Assembly: GCA_035998495.1 (NCBI GenBank)
Contig: DASYHP010000029.1
Coordinates: 43,654 to 107,653 of the forward strand
Length of the DNA stretch: 64,000 nt
Direction: 5' to 3'
From: Mesorhizobium_B sp035998495
Lineage (GTDB): Bacteria; Pseudomonadota; Alphaproteobacteria; Rhizobiales; Rhizobiaceae
Shown here: one piece after another, positions 51,739 to 60,141 of the stretch
How the letters are laid out: each line of letters starts with the position of its first letter
Position numbering within the stretch: the first letter of the stretch is position 1
Translations under genes and position numbers: made by a program
Notes under the pieces: model-generated
The model's database searches: none
The model's input: the letters and a program-made list of their open reading frames with translations, nothing else
Told to the model about the DNA's origin: nothing

Positions 51739-52851
51739 ATGAAGACGGAACTGTTGCCGATCGTGGATTGCCCTCCCCCTCCGCTGGCGCGGGGCCGCGC
51801 GCATGGCGAGGCCCTGCGCGGCGTCATCCGCGACAAGGTCGGCCGCTGGCATGAGGCGATCGGCGAGGCCTATCGCGAGCCCGCCGCGCCCTTTCTCAGC
51901 CGCTTCCTGGAACAAACCTCCTTCCGCGCCGCGGTCGCCGTCCACACGCCCGGCCTGCTCGACGAGGTGCGGGGCATCGCCGAAGGGGCCGGCTTGGCGG
52001 AGGAAACCGCCTTCGCCTTGCAGCTCATGGACGAGGAATGGTGGTGGGGCGCGGCCGGCCTCCAACATTGCAGCGGGGCCGCGCTCGCGCCGGCCGGCGG
52101 CGCCCCGACCGCGATGGGGCAGACCATGGACCTGCCCGCCTGGCACGACGGCGCGCAGGCCCTGCTGCGCCTGACGGAGGAGGACGGGACGGAAACCCTC
52201 GTCTTCACCTCGGCCGGCATGATCGGGCTGATGGGGCTTTCGAGCCGAGGCCTGGGGCTCTGCGTGAACACGCTTGCGGCCCTGCGCCCGAACTCGGCCG
52301 GCCTGCCCGTGGCCTTCGTTGCGCGCGGCGCGCTCCTGCAAGCCGAGGCGGACGGCGCGGCCGCGTTTCTCCGGCGCGTGCCGCACGCCTCGGGCCAGAA
52401 CTATCTCCTGGGCGACCGGCGCGGCGTGCGCGCCTTCGAATGCTCGGCCGCCGGCGCCGTCGAGGTTTCTTCCGCGGATGGACGGATCCTTCACACCAAC
52501 CACCCCCTCGCCAGCGCCGACCTGCGCGAGGGGGGCGGCGGGGGCGACCGCCGCCAGGACTCAATTGAGCGGCTCGGCAATCTCGCGGCAGGCCTGGGCG
52601 AATCGGTCACCTCGCCCGCTGCCCTCAGGACGGCGCTGTCGGCGCACCGCGACCGGGGCGGCGTTTCCCTGGAGGTTCCGGAAAACGCCGGCCTCCTTCG
52701 GCCCATGACGGTGGGCGCGGTGGTCTATGAGATCGCGGCGGCGGAGGAACGCCTGTGGGTGGCGGCCGGCCCGCCGAGCCGCGAGGAATGGCGGCCCGCT
52801 CCTCTCGCCCGCCGCGGCGAAGAGCGACCCCTTCGCGTTGGAATGGGATAG
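51739..52851 (+). CDS. C45-family peptidase / acyltransferase-like N-terminal-nucleophile hydrolase
   Basis: 370 residues. The C45 family (fungal isopenicillin N acyltransferase and bacterial relatives) matures by self-cleavage before a Cys; the candidate is Cys111 in LQHCSGAAL. Before it is the helical PGLLDEVRGIAEGAGL segment, and after it MGQTMDLPAW and LVFTSAGMIGLMGLSSRGLG, the usual core after the nucleophile. The function in bacteria is generally hydrolysis of an N-acyl or amide bond, or acyl transfer. It follows the DmpA-like gene and is probably co-transcribed, giving two Ntn-type amide hydrolases beside one importer. The last 40 residues are Arg/Pro-rich and probably disordered. Confidence 0.85.
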   Translation: MKTELLPIVDCPPPPLARGRAHGEALRGVIRDKVGRWHEAIGEAYREPAAPFLSRFLEQTSFRAAVAVHTPGLLDEVRGIAEGAGLAEETAFALQLMDEEWWWGAAGLQHCSGAALAPAGGAPTAMGQTMDLPAWHDGAQALLRLTEEDGTETLVFTSAGMIGLMGLSSRGLGLCVNTLAALRPNSAGLPVAFVARGALLQAEADGAAAFLRRVPHASGQNYLLGDRRGVRAFECSAAGAVEVSSADGRILHTNHPLASADLREGGGGGDRRQDSIERLGNLAAGLGESVTSPAALRTALSAHRDRGGVSLEVPENAGLLRPMTVGAVVYEIAAAEERLWVAAGPPSREEWRPAPLARRGEERPLRVGMG

Positions 52852-52946
52852 CGGTTCCACGCTCCGACGAGGTAGCGTCCACAACGGATGCCGACGTGGC
52901 GAGGCGCGCGGGGTTCCGCGCCCTCCTCGTCGCCCATGCCGGTCGT

Positions 52947-53444
52947 TCAAGCCGGAAAAGACAGGCCCTGTTCGGCGCAAAGGCGCTCGATGCTGCCATA
53001 GTCGACGTCGAGTCCGTAGCGGGCGTCCAGGGCGGCGGCAGCTTCCCCCGTCATCGCGTCTGGGTTCGCGGCGATCGCCCGGAACATCTCCTCGAAGCCG
53101 CCGGGGCAGATGATCTCGACAAGGCGGCACTCCTCATCGCCCGCGTTCCAGAAGGTGTGCCATTGGCCGCGGGGCTTGAGCACCAGCTCGCCGGCCTCGG
53201 CCACAACGACGCTGTCGCCGAGCCGCGCTCCCATCCGGCCCGTGAGCACGATGCTGAACTCGTCCTCCCGGGCGTGGCGATGAAGGGGGGCCGCGAGGGT
53301 CCTTGGCGGAACCCAGTGCTCGACGATGGACAGCTTTCCGTCCGCCTGCGCTGCGTCCAGGAGAAAGCGCGCGCCGAACGAGCCGAGGTCCACCGCCGGG
53401 GCCTCCCTCGGCCGGATGAGTTGAACGGCGGTTGCGCTTCGCAC
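52947..53444 (-). CDS. Cupin-domain protein
   Basis: 165 residues from a GTG at 53444 with GGGGAGGG just upstream. A single cupin barrel occupies about 30-130: motif 1 HRHAREDEFSIVLTGRMGAR and motif 2 GQWHTFWNAGDE carry the His/Glu ligands for a metal ion. Such small proteins may be isomerases, dioxygenases or sensors; no substrate can be assigned. It converges with the C45 gene and has no obvious partner. Confidence 0.82.
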   Translation of the reverse strand: MRSATAVQLIRPREAPAVDLGSFGARFLLDAAQADGKLSIVEHWVPPRTLAAPLHRHAREDEFSIVLTGRMGARLGDSVVVAEAGELVLKPRGQWHTFWNAGDEECRLVEIICPGGFEEMFRAIAANPDAMTGEAAAALDARYGLDVDYGSIERLCAEQGLSFPA

Positions 53445-53572
53445 GGGCCCTCCCCTTTTTCCGGGAGCATGCCGCGCCCAAAGCGCAACGGCAACCCTCC
53501 AGCCCCCGAGTCCGGGAGCCCGACGGATCCGCGCAGCTTGCGAGAAGGCGGGGAGCGATCCCCGCCGGCCCG

Positions 53573-53866
53573 TCAAGCGTTGGACAGGTGCTCGGAAATC
53601 CGCTTGTTCATCTCGAACATGGAGATCTGGTCCTTGCCGAAGATCGGCTTCAGCTTGTCGTCGGCGTTGATCTGCCTTCCGTCCTTGGCGTCCTGGAGCT
53701 TGTTGTCCTTGATATAGGTCCAGACGCGGCTGATCACCTCGCTGCGCGGGATCGGTTCGGCGCCGACCACGGCCGCGAGCTGGTCCGAGGGCTTCACGGG
53801 CTTGTGGATGCCGTCCACGCGCTTGGCCTGCCCTTCCTTGCCGCCGCTCTCCTTCTTGGTCGCCAT
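53573..53866 (-). CDS. SWIB/MDM2-domain protein
   Basis: 97 residues from the ATG at 53866, preceded by GGAAGGAGAG. After a Lys-rich N-terminus of about 22 residues, the rest is one SWIB domain: KPSDQLAAVVGAEPIPRSEV, VWTYIKDNKLQDAKDGRQIN and the closing FGKDQISMFEMNKRISEHL. SWIB proteins are known from eukaryotic chromatin remodelling and from chlamydiae, where SWIB is fused to topoisomerase or stands alone and has been linked to chromatin condensation. In alphaproteobacteria the role is unknown, but the basic tail suggests DNA or nucleoid binding. Single-gene unit. Confidence 0.92.
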   Translation of the reverse strand: MATKKESGGKEGQAKRVDGIHKPVKPSDQLAAVVGAEPIPRSEVISRVWTYIKDNKLQDAKDGRQINADDKLKPIFGKDQISMFEMNKRISEHLSNA

Positions 53867-54026
53867 CGATCTCTCCTTCCCTGGACTCATGCGGGTTCCG
53901 CGAGAACCTCGAATGGACGCTGGGGTTCCCTCCTGCAAAGGGCCTTTGGCTCCAGAGCTGTGGAAAACCCGGCGAAAGCGGCTCCAAATCGCGGATTCCC
54001 GCGCCGAGCGCGGCGGAAACCCCGAT

Positions 54027-54788
54027 TCAGGCCTTCAGGCGGTAGCCCGTGCGGAACATCCAGGTCACGAGCCCAAGGCACAGCGCCAAAAACAGGCCGA
54101 TCGCGGCCAGGCTCACCCATACGTCCACGTCCGCCTGGCCGAAAAAGCTCCAGCGAAACCCGCTGACGAGATAGACGACGGGGTTGAAGAGGCTGACGGC
54201 GCGCCAGAACGGCGGCAGCATGTCGATGGAATAGAAGCTGCCGCCCAGAAAGGTCAGCGGCGTGACCACGAGCAAGGGCACGAGCTGCAGCTTCTCGAAG
54301 CCGTCGGCCCAGATGCCGATGGCGAAGCCGAACAGGCTGAAGGTTAGGGCGGTCAGCACCAGGAACAGCGCCATCACGAAGGGGTGCTCGATGCGAAGCG
54401 GCACGAAGAGCGCCGCGGTGGCGAGGATGATGAGGCCCAGGATCACCGATTTCGTCGCCGCCGCGCCGACATAGCCCAGCACGATCTCCAGGGGCGAGAT
54501 CGGCGCCGACAGGATTTCGTAGATCGTGCCGGTGAAGCGCGGGAAGTAGATGCCGAAGGAGGCGTTGGCGATGCTCTGGGTGAGCAGCGTCAGCATGATC
54601 AGGCCCGGCACGATGAAGGTGCCGTAGGGCACCCCGTCGATGGCGCTGATGGCCGAGCCGATCGCCGCCCCGAACACCACGAAGTAAAGCGAGGTCGAGA
54701 TGACGGGCGACACGACGCTCTGCACGAGCGTCCGGCGCCAGCGCGCCATCTCGAAGCCGTAGATCGCGCGGACCGCCTGGACGTTCAT
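54027..54788 (-). CDS. ABC-2 type transporter permease
   Basis: 253 residues with six membrane segments. The N-terminal RAIYGFEMARWRRTLVQSVV amphipathic region and the LVVTPLTFLGGSFYSIDMLP stretch are typical of ABC-2 exporters of the DrrB/NodJ type. Substrate export (lipid, polysaccharide or drug) is expected, with the ATPase at 54785. The ATG at 54788 overlaps the ATPase stop (ATGA). Confidence 0.93.
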   Translation of the reverse strand: MNVQAVRAIYGFEMARWRRTLVQSVVSPVISTSLYFVVFGAAIGSAISAIDGVPYGTFIVPGLIMLTLLTQSIANASFGIYFPRFTGTIYEILSAPISPLEIVLGYVGAAATKSVILGLIILATAALFVPLRIEHPFVMALFLVLTALTFSLFGFAIGIWADGFEKLQLVPLLVVTPLTFLGGSFYSIDMLPPFWRAVSLFNPVVYLVSGFRWSFFGQADVDVWVSLAAIGLFLALCLGLVTWMFRTGYRLKA

Positions 54789-55744
54789 GCCCGTTCCCTC
54801 ACCAGCCCGACGAAGATCTCCTCCAGCGAGCTCTGCCGGGTTTGCAGGTCGCTGAAGCGGATGCCCGCGGCGGACAGGTCCTGCAGCAGCGCCGTGATCC
54901 CGGTGCGCTCGGCCCTGGCGTCGTAGGTATAGGTGAGCTCCGCGCCGTCGGCGCCGAGCTGGAGCCCATAAGCCGAAAGGTCAGCCGGCACCGCTTCGAG
55001 CGGCTTCTGGAGCTGGAGCGTGAGCTGCTTGCGGCCGAGCTTGCGCATCAGCTCCGCCTTCTCCTCGACCAGGATGATCTCGCCTCGGAGGATCACGCCG
55101 ACCCGGTCGGCCATCTCCTCGGCCTCCTCGATATAGTGGGTGGTGAGGATCACGGTGACGCCCGTTTCGCGCAGTTTCCGCACGAGCCGCCACATGTCCT
55201 GGCGAAGCTCCACGTCCACGCCCGCGGTCGGCTCGTCGAGGAACAGGACGGACGGCTCGTGGCTCAGCGCCTTGGCGATCAGCACGCGGCGCTTCATGCC
55301 GCCGGAGAGCTGCATGATCTTGGCTTGGCGCTTGTCCCAGAGCGACAGGTCGCGCAGGACCCCTTCGATATGCGCGGGGTCCGGCCCCTTGCCGAAGAGC
55401 CCGCGGCTGAAGCTCACCGTGTCCCATACGGTCTCGAAGGCGTCGGTGGTGAGCTCCTGCGGCACGAGCCCGATTTTCTGCCGCGCGGCGCGGTAGTCGC
55501 GCACGATGTCGTGGCCGTCCACGAGCACCTTTCCCCCGGTCGCATTGACGATGCCGCAGACCACGCTGATGAGCGTGGTCTTGCCCGCGCCGTTCGGCCC
55601 GAGAAGTGCGAAGATCTCGCCGCGCCGGATCGAAAGATTCACGCCCTTGAGCGCCTCGAAGCCCGAGGCGTAGGTCTTGGTGAGCCCGGAGACGGCGATC
55701 ACCGCATCAGTGGCTTCGCCCAGGCCATGATCGAATGGTCGCAT
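54785..55744 (-). CDS. ABC transporter ATP-binding protein (ABC-2 exporter type)
   Basis: 319 residues from the ATG at 55744. Walker A LLGPNGAGKTTLI, signature LSGGMKRRVLIAKAL, Walker B VLFLDEPTAGVD and H-loop ILTTHYIEEAEEMA are intact in about 15-235. The C-terminal 80 residues form the extension seen in DrrA/CcmA-like exporters. Upstream gene of the two-gene exporter. No regulator is next to it. Confidence 0.94.
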   Translation of the reverse strand: MRPFDHGLGEATDAVIAVSGLTKTYASGFEALKGVNLSIRRGEIFALLGPNGAGKTTLISVVCGIVNATGGKVLVDGHDIVRDYRAARQKIGLVPQELTTDAFETVWDTVSFSRGLFGKGPDPAHIEGVLRDLSLWDKRQAKIMQLSGGMKRRVLIAKALSHEPSVLFLDEPTAGVDVELRQDMWRLVRKLRETGVTVILTTHYIEEAEEMADRVGVILRGEIILVEEKAELMRKLGRKQLTLQLQKPLEAVPADLSAYGLQLGADGAELTYTYDARAERTGITALLQDLSAAGIRFSDLQTRQSSLEEIFVGLVRERA

Positions 55745-56119
55745 TCCCTGCCCCGCCTGCCGCACGGTCCTTGCCGACGAGACGCCGCGCCGCCGCCCGC
55801 GCGTGGTTGGACACGAGTCGCGACGCCAGCGCAAGGCGGCGCGACCTGCCCATCCGGCCAGGGCTCGCCGGGCGATATAACCGCTATGCCGCTGGCGATC
55901 CGGGCGTGGCGACGGGCCTCAACGCCAGCGTTTCGGACGGCTTCTTCGGCATCGATGCGGGCGGGGCTGAGCCTCGCCGATGAGCGCGGCTTCGGCGAAG
56001 CCGAGCGTCGCTTGTCGCTCGCAAACGGGTTCGGTGAGCGGCAGCAGCCGGAGCGCGTTCGCCGACGACACGCGCGAGCACGCCAGCCATCTGTCCTTGG
56101 GCTATCGCTTCCGGCGGCC
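55745..56119. other. 375-base intergenic region without a supported gene
   Basis: Several short open frames occur on both strands, but all are Arg/Ala-rich composition noise without ribosome sites or recognisable domains. The region should contain the promoter of the ABC-2 exporter operon. I see no repeat, operator or RNA gene in it. Confidence 0.5.
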
Positions 56120-56350
56120 CTACGGCGTCAAGGCCGGCGCCTGGACATGCGGCGTGTCGATGCTGGCCGTGCGGCCCGCGTCTAGCCCCGGGACCAGGAA
56201 CATGTCCTGGCCGAAGAAGAGCGCCAGCGCGATCAGCGCCACGGCGAAGAGCGCGCCCATCACCAGACGCTTGATTCGGCCGCCGTCGAGATCCGCCGGC
56301 GGGTGTCTTTCGCGATTGCTGCCGAACATCGGCTTATGCTCCGTGCTCAC
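56120..56350 (-). CDS. Small single-pass membrane protein of unknown function
   Basis: 76 residues from a GTG at 56350. A hydrophilic N-terminus (about 1-27) precedes one clear membrane segment, LVMGALFAVALIALALFFG (about 29-47), then a short polar tail. The in-frame context (RIKR just before the helix) predicts the N-terminus inside the cell. No strong ribosome site precedes the GTG; the ATG at residue 8 is an alternative start. It lies after an even smaller membrane protein gene on the same strand. Not recognised as a known family. Composition and topology support it being real. Confidence 0.55.
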   Translation of the reverse strand: MSTEHKPMFGSNRERHPPADLDGGRIKRLVMGALFAVALIALALFFGQDMFLVPGLDAGRTASIDTPHVQAPALTP

Positions 56351-56384
56351 GCCGAGAGCCGCTTTCAGAGTTCCGTCCTGCGGG

Positions 56385-56477
56385 TCATCCCGCGGCGAAG
56401 CCGATCAAGGCGATCACCGCCCAAAGGCCGAACACGGGGCCCAAAAGCCAACGGGCCTGCTTGATGCTGTTGTCCAT
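56385..56477 (-). CDS. Very small membrane protein (30 residues)
   Basis: 30 residues from the ATG at 56477, with AGGAAG at good spacing upstream. A polar start (DNSIKQARW) is followed by one hydrophobic helix, LLGPVFGLWAVIALIGFAAG. The gene is 34 bases upstream of the 76-residue membrane protein on the same strand, so both may form one unit. A longer frame exists but its first 33 residues are Arg-rich noise. No function can be given. Confidence 0.5.
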   Translation of the reverse strand: MDNSIKQARWLLGPVFGLWAVIALIGFAAG

Positions 56478-56630
56478 CGCTTGTCTTCCTGATCGTGTCC
56501 CTTGACGATGCAACGGGCGTCGCCGCGCATGCGTTCCAGCCGAAATTTTCGCCTGTGCCTGGAACCCGACAGACAAAGCCGCGGCGCGGGCGGCATCCGC
56601 GCCGCGCCTTTTTCGGGATGGCAGGAAGGC

Positions 56631-57572
56631 TCAGCGCGCGGTTCGCAGCCGCTCGGCCAGCTCGGCCTTCACGGTCTCGGCTCGGCTGTTCTCGACCTGG
56701 GCCGTGCCGGCCGCCTCGTGGCCGCCGCCACCGTAAGAAAGGCAGATCTCGCCCACATTGACCGGCGATGTGCGGTCGAGGATCGACTTGCCGACGGCGA
56801 ACACCGTGTTCTGCCGCTTCATGCCCCACATCACATGCATGGACACGCGTGCCTCGGGGAACATCGCGTAGATCATGAAGCGGTTGCCGGCATAGATGAT
56901 GTCCTCGTCGCGCAGGTCGAGCACAACGAGGTCGCCATGCAGGCACGCGCAGCGGCGGAGCTGCGCCTTGAATCGCTCCTCATGCGCGCGAAAAAGATCG
57001 ACGCGCTCGGCCAGGTCCGGCAGCGCCAGGACCTCCTCCACGGAATGGTCGCGGCAGTGGTCGATCAGCGTCATCATCAGCTCGTAATTGCTGATGCGGA
57101 AGTCGCGGAAGCGCCCAAGGCCCGTGCGCGAATCCATCAGGAAGTTGAGCAGCGTCCAGCCCTCGGGGTTCAGGATGTCCTCGCGGGTGAACTGGGCGGA
57201 GTCGGCCTTGTCCACGGCCGCCATCAGGTCGTCACGGATGCGGCCGAAGGCGAGCTTGCCGCCGTAATAGTCATAGACCACGCGGGCCGCGGACGCCGCG
57301 TCCGGCAGGATGATGTGGTTGGCCGGCTTGTGCGGGCCGTTGCGCAGCGCCTCGCTCGCATGATGGTCGAAGGCGAGATGGCAGCCAGGCACGTAAGGCA
57401 GGTTGGTGGTGATGTCGCGATCGGTGATCGCCACCTTGCCGTCCTGCATGTCCTTGGGATGGACGAAGGTGATCTCCTCGATCAGGTCGAGCTCCTTGAG
57501 CAGCATGCCGCAGACCAGGCCGTCGAAGTCGCTGCGGGTCACGAGCCGGTATTGGGGGCGGGGGGCGGGCAT
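56631..57572 (-). CDS. DHH/DHHA1-domain phosphoesterase-like protein
   Basis: 313 residues from the ATG at 57572 (GGAG six bases upstream); an ATG at 57584 lacks such a site. The DHH domain (about 1-140) has VTRSDFDGLVCGMLLKE and AFDHHASEALR, which supply metal ligands. The DHHA1 domain is at the C-terminus, with YGGGGHEAAGTAQVE. The family includes oligoribonuclease NrnA, c-di-AMP phosphodiesterases and inorganic pyrophosphatases; this two-domain layout without extra sensor domains is closest to nano-RNase or exopolyphosphatase-related proteins. Cytoplasmic, stand-alone gene, divergent from the kinase operon at 57849. Confidence 0.88.
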   Translation of the reverse strand: MPAPRPQYRLVTRSDFDGLVCGMLLKELDLIEEITFVHPKDMQDGKVAITDRDITTNLPYVPGCHLAFDHHASEALRNGPHKPANHIILPDAASAARVVYDYYGGKLAFGRIRDDLMAAVDKADSAQFTREDILNPEGWTLLNFLMDSRTGLGRFRDFRISNYELMMTLIDHCRDHSVEEVLALPDLAERVDLFRAHEERFKAQLRRCACLHGDLVVLDLRDEDIIYAGNRFMIYAMFPEARVSMHVMWGMKRQNTVFAVGKSILDRTSPVNVGEICLSYGGGGHEAAGTAQVENSRAETVKAELAERLRTAR

Positions 57573-57848
57573 CCGTTGCTCCATGGGGTTTTTACGATCG
57601 CGAGCGAGCGTAGGGCGCGCCGGCTAACCGGTGCTTATCGCGCCGGGCCTTGGCCCGCGGCTTCCGTCGTCACGGTTAGCGGAGGCTGAACGGCGGCGCG
57701 CCCTATCCCCGTGGCGGGCGGCTGGCCAAAACGACCATCTTGCGCGCCGCGCCGCAATCGTATCCCGTGCGCTTCGCCGTTCTGGAAGATTCCTGCCAGA
57801 GGCCATGCGCCAGGGGACGGGCCGTGCCGCGCCGCGACGTGACCGATC

Positions 57849-58844
57849 ATGGATGATGACGCCGCGATCCGCGCGAGCCTCGAGAGCCTGGGCCTGTTGG
57901 CGAAGGATGAACCGCTAAGCCTCCAGGCGCTGACCGGCGGCGTGTCGTCCGACATCCGGCTCGCCGAAACCCCGCGCCAGAGGTTCTGCGTCAAGCGCGC
58001 CCTGCCCCGGCTGAAGGTGGCGGCTGTGTGGGAGGTGCCGGTCGGGCGCAGCGCCAGCGAGGCAGCCTTTCTGCGCACAGCGTCGAGCCTGGCGCCGGGC
58101 CTGGCGCCGAACCTCCTGGGCGAGGACCACGAGGCCGGGCTCTTCGTCATGGAATATCTGGATGGGGCCGACCACCCCGTCTGGAAGGCGGAGCTTCTCG
58201 AGGGTCGCGCCGATCCGGGCTTTGCGGCCCTTGTCGGCGAGCGCATGGCGAAGCTCCAGGCCGCGGCATGCGCCCAGCCCGGGCTCGCGGAAACCTTCGC
58301 CACCGACGCGCTCTTTGAGGCGCTCAGGCTCGACCCCTATCTTCGCGCCACCGCTCAGGCGCATCCCGACCTCGCCCCCGTCCTGGTCGGGCTCGCCGAC
58401 CGCACGGCGGCGACGAAGCTGACGCTCGTGCATGGCGATCTCAGCCCCAAGAATATCCTGGCGGGACCGGACGGCCCGGTGCTGCTCGACGCGGAATGCG
58501 CGTGGTGGGGCGACCCCGCCTTCGACCTCGCCTTCTGCCTGAACCATCTGGCTCTGAAGTCGGTGCATCTGCCGGGCGCGCGGCGGGAACTGCTGGAAAG
58601 CTTCGATCGGCTCGCGAAAACTTACCTCGCAGGCGTGAGCTGGGAGAAGCGCGACGCCCTGGAGGAGCGCGCCGCCATGCTCCTGCCCGGCCTGATGCTG
58701 GCGCGCATCGACGGGAAAAGCCCGGTCGAGTATCTGAGCGAGGCGTCCCGCGAAACGGTTCGCGCGGGCGCCCGAAACATGCTGCGAACGCCGCCCCGCA
58801 GCCTCTCCGCCTTCCGCCTGGAGTTTCTTCGCCTCCATGACTGA
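57849..58844 (+). CDS. Aminoglycoside phosphotransferase-like small-molecule kinase
   Basis: 331 residues. The APH fold is clear: FCVKRALP with the ATP-binding Lys, FVMEYLDGADHP in the hinge, the catalytic loop LVHGDLSPKNIL and the metal-binding LLDAECAWWGDPAFDLAF. The substrate is some hydroxylated metabolite; the family covers choline, homoserine, hydroxylysine, fructosamine, 5-methylthioribose and other kinases. Its stop lies 8 bases inside the enolase-like gene, so both are tightly coupled, which suggests that the phosphorylated product is the substrate of the enolase-like protein. No ribosome site stronger than a weak purine run is seen before the ATG at 57849. Confidence 0.88.
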   Translation: MDDDAAIRASLESLGLLAKDEPLSLQALTGGVSSDIRLAETPRQRFCVKRALPRLKVAAVWEVPVGRSASEAAFLRTASSLAPGLAPNLLGEDHEAGLFVMEYLDGADHPVWKAELLEGRADPGFAALVGERMAKLQAAACAQPGLAETFATDALFEALRLDPYLRATAQAHPDLAPVLVGLADRTAATKLTLVHGDLSPKNILAGPDGPVLLDAECAWWGDPAFDLAFCLNHLALKSVHLPGARRELLESFDRLAKTYLAGVSWEKRDALEERAAMLLPGLMLARIDGKSPVEYLSEASRETVRAGARNMLRTPPRSLSAFRLEFLRLHD

Positions 58845-60141
58845 CACCGCAATCATCGATCTGCGCGCCCGCCGGGTCTGGGACTCGCGCGGGCGGCCCA
58901 CCGTCGAAGTTGACGCTGTGCTCGCCGACGGCTCGACCGGCCGGGGAATCGCCCCGGCCGGCGCCTCGCGCGGCTCCCGCGAGGCGGTGGATTTTCGCGA
59001 TGGCGGCCCACGCTTCGGCGGCATGGATGTTTCCCGAGCGCTCGCCGGCATTCGCGATGAAATCCTTCCCGCCCTCAAGGGCATGGACGCCGCCGACCAA
59101 GGGGCGGTTGACCAAAGATTGATCGCGCTCGACGGCACGCTCACGAAATCCCGGCTCGGCGGCAACGCGCTGGTGGCGGTCTCGCTCGCCGTCCTGCATG
59201 CGGCCGCCGCCTCGGCCGGCCTGCCCTTGTGGCGGCATCTTGCGGGCGACGCGCCGGTCTCGATCCCGCTTCCCGAGATCCAGATTTTCGGGGGCGGCGC
59301 GCATGCCGGCCGGCGCGTGGACGTGCAGGACTTCATGGTGGTCGCCCCGCGCGCCGAGAGTTTCGCGGAAGCGCTCGAGGTCACGGCCGAGATCTACCGC
59401 GCCGCGGGCGAGCTCATGAAGCGGCGCGGCCTGCTGCAGGGCGTCGCCGACGAGGGCGGGTTTTGGCCGGCCTTCCCCTCCAACGAGGAGGCGCTCGACG
59501 CCCTCGTGCGATCAATCGAAGACGCCGGCTTCACGCCCGGCCACGAAGCGGCGATTTCGCTCGACATCGCGGCCTCCGAGTTCGGCCGGAACGGGCGCTA
59601 CCGGCTGGCGCTGGACGGACACGAGCTCGATTCGGACGGGATGGCCGAAATGCTGGTCGAGTGGTGCCGGCGCTACCCCATCGTCTCCGTGGAAGACCCG
59701 CTGGCCGAGGACGATTCTGAAGGCCTGCGCCGCTTCACGGCCACCGTGGGCGACCGCGTGCAGGTGATCGGCGACGATTTCCTCGTCACCAACGCCGGTC
59801 TGGTGGCTGGGGCCGCGCGGGATAAAGCCGTCAACGCGGTGCTGCTCAAGGTCAACCAGGCCGGAACGATTTCGGAAACGCGCGCGGCGCTTCTCGCCGC
59901 GCGGGAAAACGGGTTCGGCACCATCGTCTCGGCGCGCTCGGGCGAGACGGAGGATGTGACCATCGCGCATCTCGCGGTGGGCTGGGACGCCAAGCAGTTC
60001 AAGGTGGGCTCTTTCGCGCGCTCCGAGCGAATGGCCAAATGGAACGAGATGCTGCGCATCGAAGAAAGCCTTGGAAACCAGGCGCGCTTCGCTGGCATGA
60101 GCGGGTTGCTCGCCGGACGCAAAGGAACGCAAGACGCATGA
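58837..60141 (+). CDS. Enolase-superfamily paralogue of phosphopyruvate hydratase with altered active site
   Basis: 434 residues, enolase length. Most enolase signatures are there: GASRG in the mobile loop, GGGAHAG with His156, VADEGGF (Glu206), SLDIAASEF, PIVSVEDP and IGDD (the three metal ligands), LLKVNQAGTISE with the base Lys and FKVGSFARSER. Two active-site positions differ from housekeeping enolase: the Glu of QEF is Asp165 (VQDFMV), and the His of VSHRSGETED is Ala366 (VSARSGETED). Metal ligands and both lysines are retained, so a 2-phospho-acid elimination is still possible on a different substrate. It is between a kinase and an SDR in one overlapping operon. I consider it a neofunctionalised enolase, not the glycolytic one. 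Confidence 0.9.
   Translation: MTDTAIIDLRARRVWDSRGRPTVEVDAVLADGSTGRGIAPAGASRGSREAVDFRDGGPRFGGMDVSRALAGIRDEILPALKGMDAADQGAVDQRLIALDGTLTKSRLGGNALVAVSLAVLHAAAASAGLPLWRHLAGDAPVSIPLPEIQIFGGGAHAGRRVDVQDFMVVAPRAESFAEALEVTAEIYRAAGELMKRRGLLQGVADEGGFWPAFPSNEEALDALVRSIEDAGFTPGHEAAISLDIAASEFGRNGRYRLALDGHELDSDGMAEMLVEWCRRYPIVSVEDPLAEDDSEGLRRFTATVGDRVQVIGDDFLVTNAGLVAGAARDKAVNAVLLKVNQAGTISETRAALLAARENGFGTIVSARSGETEDVTIAHLAVGWDAKQFKVGSFARSERMAKWNEMLRIEESLGNQARFAGMSGLLAGRKGTQDA

Noticed and set aside
55884..56090. 68-residue minus-strand open frame
   Set aside because: Arg/Ala/Pro-rich, no ribosome site, no hydrophobic or domain pattern; treated as noise.
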